A model generated the notes under the pieces. The model made no database searches. It was not told the DNA's origin and saw only the letters and a list, made by a program, of their open reading frames with translations. This document shows, piece after piece, positions 42,728-49,076 of a DNA stretch of 64,000 nucleotides. The stretch's first letter is position 1; the number at the start of each line of letters is the position of its first letter. The stretch lies in assembly GCA_017612805.1 (NCBI GenBank), contig JAGAFD010000010.1, positions 1-64,000 on the forward strand, read 5' to 3'. The DNA is from Bacilli bacterium (lineage in GTDB: Bacteria > Bacillota_I > Bacilli_A > RF39 > UBA660). The translations under genes were made by a program, and so were the position numbers.

Positions 42728-42762
42728 GATACCCAAAAGGATACCCAAAAAGACCCCAAAAG
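42728..42762. repeat. Tandem GATACCCAAAA repeats upstream of P1 (E2)
   Basis: GATACCCAAAAG, GATACCCAAAAA and GACCCCAAAAG lie head to tail (periods 12, 12 and 11 bp), about 25 bp upstream of the extended -10 P1. Iteron-like repeats here suggest a binding site for an activator or antiterminator. Confidence 0.6.
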
Positions 42763-42786
42763 GACACTTGATTTTGGCATCTAGTA

Positions 42787-42795
42787 TGATAAAAT
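42787..42795 (+). promoter_or_regulatory. Extended -10 promoter P1 (E2)
   Basis: TG-A-TAAAAT with flanks shared with P1 of E1 (ATTTTGG upstream, ATAGTAAAATG downstream). Confidence 0.5.
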
Positions 42796-42810
42796 ATAGT
42801 AAAATGAAAT

Positions 42811-42840
42811 AATTAGCTGAAGAGGTTAATTATTTTTTTT
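42811..42840 (+). terminator. Terminator T1 (E2)
   Basis: AATTAGCT (42811-42818) and GGTTAATT (42824-42831), with two G-T pairs and loop GAAGA, followed by a long T run. It lies 15 bp after P1, as in E1. Confidence 0.6.
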
Positions 42841-42924
42841 GCATTAATTTGTCTTGCATTTTTTTTGAAAAGTGATATTATATAAGGCAATTAATGATTT
42901 TGTTAGGGATTGAAGGTGGTCTTT

Positions 42925-43032
42925 ATGAGATTTGATCAACTGGAGAAATCACAATTATCGTTATCGCAAAACTTAGTAAAACATAAGGGCAAACACCCTA
43001 AAATCCTAATATATAAGAAGAGCAGTATTTAA
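42925..43032 (+). CDS. Leader peptide, 35 aa, ending inside a terminator stem
   Basis: MRFDQLEKSQLSLSQNLVKH... begins at ATG 42925 after GAAGGTGG and its last codons form the 5' arm of terminator T2. It is highly basic (many Lys). Same place and size as the E1 leader at 4570, with unrelated sequence. Ribosome position at the end of this ORF could decide whether the terminator forms. Confidence 0.5.
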   Translation: MRFDQLEKSQLSLSQNLVKHKGKHPKILIYKKSSI

Positions 43033-43059
43033 TTCTTATGAATTTTCTGCTCTTCTTTT
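43015..43059 (+). terminator. Terminator T2 (E2)
   Basis: AAGAAGAGCAG (43015-43025) pairs perfectly with CTGCTCTTCTT (43047-43057), an 11-bp stem with a 21-nt loop. Confidence 0.75.
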
Positions 43060-43081
43060 ATTTAACATGGGGGAGGTCATT

Positions 43082-43513
43082 ATGAAATTATTAAGTAATG
43101 AAGTAATCAAAAAATATGATTACCAAAAAACAAGATCTAAGGTAAATGAATTCATGGAAGAATTTGAAGAAAGTTACTTTAGATACATTAGTGTATTGCC
43201 ACCGAGCATTACATCACATCTAAGTGAAATCAAAGTGCAAACAAGTATGTCATCGACATCTGCATTAGAAAGATTTGTTATCAAGAAAATGGAACTAGAA
43301 GAGGAATTTCTTGAAAGTTTGGATTTAGTTCTTAAAATAGTTGATGATATGACCTATGAAGAACAACATTATTATAAAGGTGTATTTTTCTTAGGCAATT
43401 CTGAAAGCATGATTATGGAGGAATTACAATGTGCAGAGAAAAGATTAAGACACATTAAAAAGAGCTGTATATTAAAACTTGCTTTAGCTATGGATAAAGC
43501 AGTATTAAAATAA
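43082..43513 (+). CDS. ArpU/RinA-like transcriptional regulator (E2)
   Basis: This 143-residue protein starts at ATG 43082 behind GGGGGAGG. Its C-terminal half (MTYEEQHYYKGVFFLGNSES, MIMEELQCAEKRLRHIKKSC) resembles ArpU/RinA late regulators of phages and sigma-like helix-turn-helix proteins. A Ser/Thr-rich stretch lies in the middle (VQTSMSSTSALERF). It is the E2 counterpart of the 4741 gene. It is flanked by terminators T2 and T3, which suits a factor that activates or antiterminates the recombinase operon; this role is inferred. Confidence 0.55.
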   Translation: MKLLSNEVIKKYDYQKTRSKVNEFMEEFEESYFRYISVLPPSITSHLSEIKVQTSMSSTSALERFVIKKMELEEEFLESLDLVLKIVDDMTYEEQHYYKGVFFLGNSESMIMEELQCAEKRLRHIKKSCILKLALAMDKAVLK

Positions 43514-43554
43514 ATTTAAATTACTACAATACTTATAATTAATAATGATCAGAG

Positions 43555-43575
43555 CACATCTTATGATGTGTTTTT
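43555..43575 (+). terminator. Terminator T3 (E2)
   Basis: CACATC / GATGTG with loop TTAT and five T residues, directly before the RBS of the 43592 gene. It is nearly identical to the hairpin at 9614-9637. Confidence 0.6.
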
Positions 43576-43591
43576 ATTATGGGAGGAAATT

Positions 43592-43735
43592 ATGATAGGA
43601 AAAATTATAGGAATTATTATTTTAGTATTTATGATTTTGTTTTCAATCTGCTCTTGCAAGGTTGCTTCATGGGCTGATAAAGAAATGGAAGAAGATTTAA
43701 GAAAGAGGGAGCAAGATGAAAAAGAAGACATATAG
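43592..43735 (+). CDS. Small membrane peptide, 47 aa
   Basis: MIGKIIGIIILVFMILFSIC forms one membrane helix ending in a CSC motif. A charged tail (KEMEEDLRKREQDEKEDI) follows. GGGAGG lies upstream. It overlaps the next gene by 20 nt and corresponds to the E1 peptide at 5607. Confidence 0.55.
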   Translation: MIGKIIGIIILVFMILFSICSCKVASWADKEMEEDLRKREQDEKEDI

Positions 43736-43919
43736 AGCTATCATAGATAATGATGGTCATATATCAACTATGATTGTTGGTGGTGTTAGTAAGAAGTCAG
43801 TTACAAAAGAATTAACTGATTTTTTTATTAAAACAAAACAAATAAAAGATTATAGAAAGTTTGAAGTGCATTTAAAAGAAGTAATTTATATTGATGGTAA
43901 ATATCAATCAGTTGAGTAG
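43716..43919 (+). CDS. Small basic hypothetical protein, 67 aa
   Basis: MKKKTYRAIIDNDGHISTMI, then KSVTKELTDFFIKTKQIKDY. GAGGGAG lies upstream. No family is recognised. The position, between the membrane peptide and the DUF6870-like gene, supports a small accessory protein of the integration operon. Confidence 0.55.
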   Translation: MKKKTYRAIIDNDGHISTMIVGGVSKKSVTKELTDFFIKTKQIKDYRKFEVHLKEVIYIDGKYQSVE

Positions 43920-43927
43920 GTGATGTT

Positions 43928-44194
43928 ATGAAAACGAATGAAATAAAAAATAAACTAGAAAGTTGTAGAAACATTAATTTAGAAGATGTTAATCCTAATG
44001 AAATAGATGATATAAAAGATATAAAAATAGATAAAAGGAAGTCCAGCAACGATAGATTGCTTGATTTTTTAAGTACAGTTAAAAATCCATATATTTTTAA
44101 AGTAAATGGAAGATTGGTTCAGATTGTTTTTTCTGATACAGATAAGACAGCCGATGATTGTTTAACCAATGTTTTAAATAAGTTATACAAATGA
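43928..44194 (+). CDS. Small DUF6870-like protein of the E2 integration module
   Basis: This 88-residue protein has the same length as the E1 protein at 5719 and is closely similar along its whole length (IDDIKDIKIDKRKSSNDRLL, KNPYIFKVNGRLVQIVFS, TADDCLTNVLNKLYK). AGGTGATGTT precedes the ATG. It is the best conserved small protein of the module and directly precedes the recombinase genes, so it is the best candidate for a directionality factor. That role is not shown by the sequence. Confidence 0.7.
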   Translation: MKTNEIKNKLESCRNINLEDVNPNEIDDIKDIKIDKRKSSNDRLLDFLSTVKNPYIFKVNGRLVQIVFSDTDKTADDCLTNVLNKLYK

Positions 44195-44269
44195 TGATTA
44201 ATTTTGCACCTTATTATTTTTATATTAATTGAAATAAAATTTAATCATAATTTGAAAGGAAAGATTAAT

Positions 44270-45964
44270 ATGTCTGGTAGAGGAAATAAAAAACAAAGTC
44301 GTATTAATTCAAACAAACAATGGAAATTTGGAATATATACAAGAAGGTCTTTTGATGATCTTGATACATCAGAATCCAACACTATAACAAATCAAAAAGA
44401 ATTAGCTGTTGATTATTTAAAAGAAATAGCAAATTCTACGATAGTTGATTTTTATATAGATGATGGATATTCTGGTACTACATTTGATAGACCAAGTTTT
44501 AAAGAAATGTTTGATGATGTAATATCAGGTAGAATTAATGCAATTATAGTTAAAGATTTATCAAGACTAGGAAGAAATCATATTGAAGTTGGTAAATACT
44601 TAGAACAAATCTTTCCTTTATATGATCTAAGATTAATAGCAATTAATGATAGTGTAGATTCATTTTTAAGACCAGAATCATTAAATGATTTTATGGTTCC
44701 TATGAAAAATTTAATTAATGAAACTTATGCAAAAGATATTTCAAAAAAAGTGTCATCTTCATATTTAACTATGGCAAAGCAAGGTAAATTTGTATCTGGA
44801 ACTCCACCTTATGGTTATACTTTTGATCCAGAAGATAAACATCATTTAATTATAGATAAAGATGAAGCTGAAATTGTTAAACAAATTTTTACAATGGCAT
44901 TAAATGGCGATGGCAGGATTAAAATAAGTAAGTATTTAAATAATGAAGGTATTTTATGTAGAAAAGAAATTCAAAGAAGAAAAAAGAATAAATTACCATT
45001 AGATGATAAAAACATTAGTATTAAATATATGTGGAGTACATCTACTATAGGAAGAATGTTAGTGAGTGAAACATATATTGGTAATTTAGTTCAATTAAAA
45101 ACATATAAAAGAAGTTTTAAAGAACATAGAGAAATACCTAAAGCTGAAGAAGATTGGATTAGAGTTGAAAATACTCATGAGCCAATTATCACTAATGAAG
45201 AATTTAAAAAAGTTCAAAAATATATAAAAGAAAATACAAAAGCAAGAAAAACAACTGAAAAAGTTTATTCAATATATAATGGTAAATTAAAATGTGCTGA
45301 TTGTGGTAGGGCAATGTTAAAGCAAGATGATAATAGAGGAAACAGAAAAACTTCTAATTATTACTGTATGACACATTTGCATTTAAATAATTCTTGTTCA
45401 CCACATAAGATAAGAACAGAAGATTTAAATAATACTGTACTTGAAATGATTCAATTACAAGTAAAATTAGTTATTGAATTAGATAGAAGTGTTAAAAAAT
45501 TATTTTTTAAGAATAATAAAAATTTAATGGAAACAACATATAAAGATAACATTAGAATAGCAGAAATGAAATTAGAAAATCTAAAGAATAAAAAAAGAGA
45601 AACATATAAAGAATGGAAATTTAATTCAATAGATAAAAAAGAATTTGATTTAATTATGCGTGATATAGATTCAAAAATTAATAAACTAAATGAAGATATA
45701 GAAAGATATAATACATCATATCAGAAAGTAATTAAGAGAATTCGTAAAGAAGATTATTGGATTAATCATTATAAGAGGAATAGAAAAATTAAAAGATTAA
45801 CAAAAGAAATAATAGATGAATTAATAAAAACAATATTAATTAAAGAAGATGGTAGTGTTGTTATTACATTCAAATATCAAGATGAGTATTTAGGATTATT
45901 AAGTTATGTAGAAAATGAAGGAAGTGTTGAAACATGTCTAAGTGGAGATTTGGTGAGTATTTAA
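44270..45964 (+). CDS. Large serine recombinase 1 of E2
   Basis: This 564-residue recombinase starts MSGRGNKKQS, with ATG 44270 behind GAAAGGAAAG. The catalytic motif is YTRRS (Ser 27), with VKDLSRLGRNHIEVGKYLEQ in the resolvase domain, FVSGTPPYGYTFDPEDKHH in the recombinase domain, CADCGRAMLKQDDN plus YYCMTHLHLNNSC as zinc ribbon, and a C-terminal coiled coil. It closely matches recombinase 1 of E1. It overlaps recombinase 2 by 31 nt. Together they are expected to act on the att sites in rbgA. Confidence 0.93.
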   Translation: MSGRGNKKQSRINSNKQWKFGIYTRRSFDDLDTSESNTITNQKELAVDYLKEIANSTIVDFYIDDGYSGTTFDRPSFKEMFDDVISGRINAIIVKDLSRLGRNHIEVGKYLEQIFPLYDLRLIAINDSVDSFLRPESLNDFMVPMKNLINETYAKDISKKVSSSYLTMAKQGKFVSGTPPYGYTFDPEDKHHLIIDKDEAEIVKQIFTMALNGDGRIKISKYLNNEGILCRKEIQRRKKNKLPLDDKNISIKYMWSTSTIGRMLVSETYIGNLVQLKTYKRSFKEHREIPKAEEDWIRVENTHEPIITNEEFKKVQKYIKENTKARKTTEKVYSIYNGKLKCADCGRAMLKQDDNRGNRKTSNYYCMTHLHLNNSCSPHKIRTEDLNNTVLEMIQLQVKLVIELDRSVKKLFFKNNKNLMETTYKDNIRIAEMKLENLKNKKRETYKEWKFNSIDKKEFDLIMRDIDSKINKLNEDIERYNTSYQKVIKRIRKEDYWINHYKRNRKIKRLTKEIIDELIKTILIKEDGSVVITFKYQDEYLGLLSYVENEGSVETCLSGDLVSI

Positions 45965-47517
45965 GATTATCTTCTGAAGATAAAATAAAAGAAGGAGATG
46001 TATCTTATAGTATTGAAAATCAAAAGATGTTAGCAGAAATGGTTCTTAGTAATGAGAAAGATTCTAAAATATGCAAGTGTTATATAGATGATGGATTTAC
46101 AGGTACTGATTTTAATAGACCAGGATTTCAAGAATTAATAGATGATATCTATGCAAGGAAGATAAATGCAATTATAGTTAAAGATTTATCAAGACTAGGA
46201 AGAAATTATATAGCAGTAGGTGAATTTATTGATGAAGTCATTATTAAATATAATATAAGGTTTGTAGCAATTAATGATAATGTTGATTCATATTTAAAAC
46301 CAGAAACAATGAGTTCAATTGAAGTATATGTTAAAAATTTAATGAATGAAGGTTATGCAAAAGACACATCAAAGAAATTAAGGAGTTCTCATAAGACTAG
46401 TAAGAAGAATGGAAAGTACATTGGAATAATTGCTCCTTATGGTTATATTAAAGATGAAAATGATTGTCATAAATTTGTTCTTGATTATGGATCTGCTGAA
46501 GTTATTTCAAGAATATTTAATTATGCTATATTGGGTAAAAGTAAACAAGAAATAGTTGAAGAATTAAACAATACATGTACACTTACACCAAGTCAGTATT
46601 TTAGAGATATATTGAAATATAAAAGAGGAAGAGTTAGCACTAAATGGAATGTTAAAATGGTAGATGAGATATTAAGGAATGAAACTTATATTGGAAGTTT
46701 AGTGCAAGGGAAAAGGCAAAGAATTAGTCATAAGACACATAATATAGTAAGAGTAGCTGAAGATGAATGGATTATTGTTAAAAATCATCATGAACCTATA
46801 ATAAAAGAATCTATTTTTAATCAAGTTCAAAATATATTTTATAATCGTAATACAAAAGTTAGTTTTGATGGTACTTTTGCTCCATATTCAGGATATATAA
46901 AATGTAATGATTGTAAATGTAATCTTCATAGAAAAGTAAAAAAGAAAAATAATACAATATATTATTATTGTGGTACATATCTATCTAATAAAGGTTGTAG
47001 TAAACATTATATAACTGAAACTGAAGTTAATGAAGTTGTCTTAGAATCAATAAATATGTATGTTGATTTATTAAGTGATTTAAAAGAAAAAATAAATAAA
47101 GTATCTTTTACCAAGATTGAATATAATAATGATGTTAAAAATGCTAAGATATTAGAAATTTCTAAAGATATTGAAAAGCAAGAAAATTTAATTGAAGAAC
47201 TTAAAAATGATTATAAGAATGATTTGTTGTCTAAAGAAGATTTTGAAGATTTTCATAAACAATATATGTATGAATTAAATACATTAAGATTATTTAAAGA
47301 AGAATTAGTAAATGAAAAAGATAATAAATTTAATCTTAATTGGCTAAAAGAAATAAAAAAGTTGAATAAGATTAATACTATAACTAGAAATGTTGTAGAT
47401 GAGTTTATACAAAACATATATGTATGTGAAGATAAGAATATTAAAATAGAATTTAAGTATAAAGATCAATACGAAGAAGCTATTAAGTATCTAAAAACTC
47501 AGAAAAGTATGATATAA
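45934..47517 (+). CDS. Large serine recombinase 2 of E2
   Basis: This 527-residue recombinase starts MSKWRFGEYLRLS (Ser 13 in YLRLS), with VKDLSRLGRNYIAVGEFIDE, IGIIAPYGYIKDENDCHKF, the zinc-ribbon cysteines CNDCKCNLHRK and YYCGTYLSNKGC, and a terminal coiled coil. It matches recombinase 2 of E1. GAAGTGTTGAAAC precedes the ATG. Its stop codon lies inside the outward promoter that reads into rbgA. Confidence 0.92.
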   Translation: MSKWRFGEYLRLSSEDKIKEGDVSYSIENQKMLAEMVLSNEKDSKICKCYIDDGFTGTDFNRPGFQELIDDIYARKINAIIVKDLSRLGRNYIAVGEFIDEVIIKYNIRFVAINDNVDSYLKPETMSSIEVYVKNLMNEGYAKDTSKKLRSSHKTSKKNGKYIGIIAPYGYIKDENDCHKFVLDYGSAEVISRIFNYAILGKSKQEIVEELNNTCTLTPSQYFRDILKYKRGRVSTKWNVKMVDEILRNETYIGSLVQGKRQRISHKTHNIVRVAEDEWIIVKNHHEPIIKESIFNQVQNIFYNRNTKVSFDGTFAPYSGYIKCNDCKCNLHRKVKKKNNTIYYYCGTYLSNKGCSKHYITETEVNEVVLESINMYVDLLSDLKEKINKVSFTKIEYNNDVKNAKILEISKDIEKQENLIEELKNDYKNDLLSKEDFEDFHKQYMYELNTLRLFKEELVNEKDNKFNLNWLKEIKKLNKINTITRNVVDEFIQNIYVCEDKNIKIEFKYKDQYEEAIKYLKTQKSMI

Positions 47518-47518
47518 T
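47510..47518 (+). promoter_or_regulatory. Outward extended -10 promoter of E2 reading into rbgA
   Basis: TG-A-TATAAT overlaps the recombinase stop (47515-47517), 36 bp before the rbgA start. The same feature lies at 9319-9327 of E1. Confidence 0.6.
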
Positions 47519-47553
47519 GTATTAAGAGTTGTCGTTAAAAAGGGAGTGATCTT

Positions 47554-48435
47554 ATGACAAATAATAATGAAAATAACGAGTTACGAAAAACCGTAATCAA
47601 TTGGTATCCCGGACATATGGCTAAAACTAAAAGATTAATTAGTGAAAATTTAAAACTAATTGACGTTATTTATGAAATAGTTGATGCGCGTATTCCGAAA
47701 TCTAGCAAAATTAAAGATATTGATAGTTTAATTGCTAATAAGCCAAGGATTCTTATTATGAGTAAAAAAGATTTATGTGATCTAAATGAAACTAATAAAT
47801 GGGTTAGTTATTATGAATCTAAAGGTTACAAAGTAATTTTAGCTAACTTAAATGATAAGAATGAAATTAAAAGAATAATTGATGCCACTAATGAATTAGC
47901 TAAAGATATTTTAGCTAAAAGAGAAGCTAAAGGTATTATTAAAAAGGAAATTAGAGCGTTAGTTGTAGGCATTCCAAACGTTGGTAAATCAACTCTTATC
48001 AATAGTATGGCTGGTAAAGTAGTAGCTAAAGCTGCTAATATGCCAGGAGTTACTAAAAACTTAGTATGGTTAAATACTAAATCAAATATTTTATTATTAG
48101 ATACTCCGGGTATCTTATGGCCTAAGTTCGACAATGAAGAAATTGCTTTAAACTTATCTTCATTTACGGCTATTAAAAGTGAAGTCATTCCGGTTGATGA
48201 TGTGGCAATTCACATCCTAAGAAAGTTAAATAGTTATTATCCTAATATTTTAAAAGATTTATATAATATTGATAGTATTGATTTTGATGATATTATAACT
48301 ACTTATGAAGTTTTAGGGAAAAAATTAAATTGTTATGTTCGTGGTGGGGATGTTGATTATGATCGCATCAATAATATTATCTATAACGATATAAAAAATG
48401 AAAAAATTAAGAATATTACATTTGATAGGTTATAA
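47554..48435 (+). CDS. rbgA: Ribosome biogenesis GTPase RbgA, start replaced by E2
   Basis: This 293-residue circularly permuted GTPase is needed for late 50S assembly. INWYPGHMAKTKRLI is the canonical N-terminus; RILIMSKKDLCD is the G4 region, VVGIPNVGKSTLINS the P-loop and LLDTPGILWPKFD the G3 region, in permuted order. About 14 residues (MTNNNENNELRKTV) precede INW. They are element DNA, as is the RBS GGGAGTG and the promoter. Coding beyond 47605 is chromosomal. It overlaps rnhB (TAATG), the same gene order as ylqF-rnhB in Bacillus. Confidence 0.95.
   Translation: MTNNNENNELRKTVINWYPGHMAKTKRLISENLKLIDVIYEIVDARIPKSSKIKDIDSLIANKPRILIMSKKDLCDLNETNKWVSYYESKGYKVILANLNDKNEIKRIIDATNELAKDILAKREAKGIIKKEIRALVVGIPNVGKSTLINSMAGKVVAKAANMPGVTKNLVWLNTKSNILLLDTPGILWPKFDNEEIALNLSSFTAIKSEVIPVDDVAIHILRKLNSYYPNILKDLYNIDSIDFDDIITTYEVLGKKLNCYVRGGDVDYDRINNIIYNDIKNEKIKNITFDRL
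47580..47604. other. Attachment site, right end of E2 inside rbgA
   Basis: GTTAC (47580-47584), seven bases, CGTAATCAA (47592-47600) and TTGG (47601-47604) make the right half of the E2 attP. After TTGG the sequence is rbgA coding for YPGHM. Compare the left half at 9425-9445. Confidence 0.8.
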
Positions 48436-49076
48436 TGATGGAAATAGATTTATTAAAATATGAAAAAGCTTTATATAAAGAAGGCATTAATTTAATCGCT
48501 GGTGTTGATGAAGTAGGACGTGGACCATTATGTGGTCCCGTTGTTGCTGCATGCGTTATATTGCCTAAAAACTATCAATTAGCAGGTTTAAATGATTCTA
48601 AGAAATTAAGTGAGAAAAAAAGAAATCAATATTATGAAATTTTAAAAAAAGATGCCTTGGCAATTGGCGTAGGGATTATTTCAGAAAAAAGAATTGATGA
48701 AATCAATATTTATCAAGCTTCTAAAGAGGCAATGTTAGAAGCGATAAAAAACTTGCCAATTAAACCAGAACATGTTTTAATAGACGCCATGCCGCTTGCT
48801 ATCGATGTTCCAACAACTAGTATTATTCATGGTGATAGTCTTTCATTATCGATTGCTGCTGCATCAGTAATAGCTAAAGTAACTCGTGATAATATGATGT
48901 ATGAACTTGACAAGTTATATCCTGAGTATGGTTTTGGCAAACACAAGGGATATCCAACAAAAGCTCATTTAAAAGCTTTACAACAATTTGGAATTTTATC
49001 AAATTATCGATTTACATATAAGCCGATTAGTGATTTAATATTAAGTGGAGTTGAGATTCGTGAAATTTCTAAATAA
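48435..49076 (+). CDS. rnhB: Ribonuclease HII
   Basis: This 213-residue enzyme removes ribonucleotides from DNA and RNA from hybrids. IAGVDEVGRGPLCGPVVAAC carries the first catalytic Asp and Glu, LNDSKKLSEKKRNQYYEI is conserved, VLIDAMP gives another Asp, and IIHGDSLSLSIAAASVIAKV with TRDNMM completes the site. YPEYGFGKHKGYPTKAH is the C-terminal signature. The start overlaps the rbgA stop, so both are co-translated. Confidence 0.95.
   Translation: MMEIDLLKYEKALYKEGINLIAGVDEVGRGPLCGPVVAACVILPKNYQLAGLNDSKKLSEKKRNQYYEILKKDALAIGVGIISEKRIDEINIYQASKEAMLEAIKNLPIKPEHVLIDAMPLAIDVPTTSIIHGDSLSLSIAAASVIAKVTRDNMMYELDKLYPEYGFGKHKGYPTKAHLKALQQFGILSNYRFTYKPISDLILSGVEIREISK

Larger units (their letters stand above)
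9425..47604 (+). mobile_element. Element E2, integrative conjugative element in rbgA
   Basis: This is a complete ICE of about 38 kb, with nearly all genes on the plus strand. Partition, surface, replication and transfer genes occupy the left half (9658-27916), cargo and restriction-modification genes lie at 28254-41127, and regulation and integration genes fill the right end (41266-47517). The ends are defined by half sites of opposite orientation: TTGATTACG at 9425 and CGTAATCAA at 47592. Joined through TTGG they form a symmetric attP. Arginine codons inside are almost all AGA, while the chromosomal genes after 47604 use many CGT codons, which supports foreign origin. Transfer competence is inferred from gene content. 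Confidence 0.88.
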
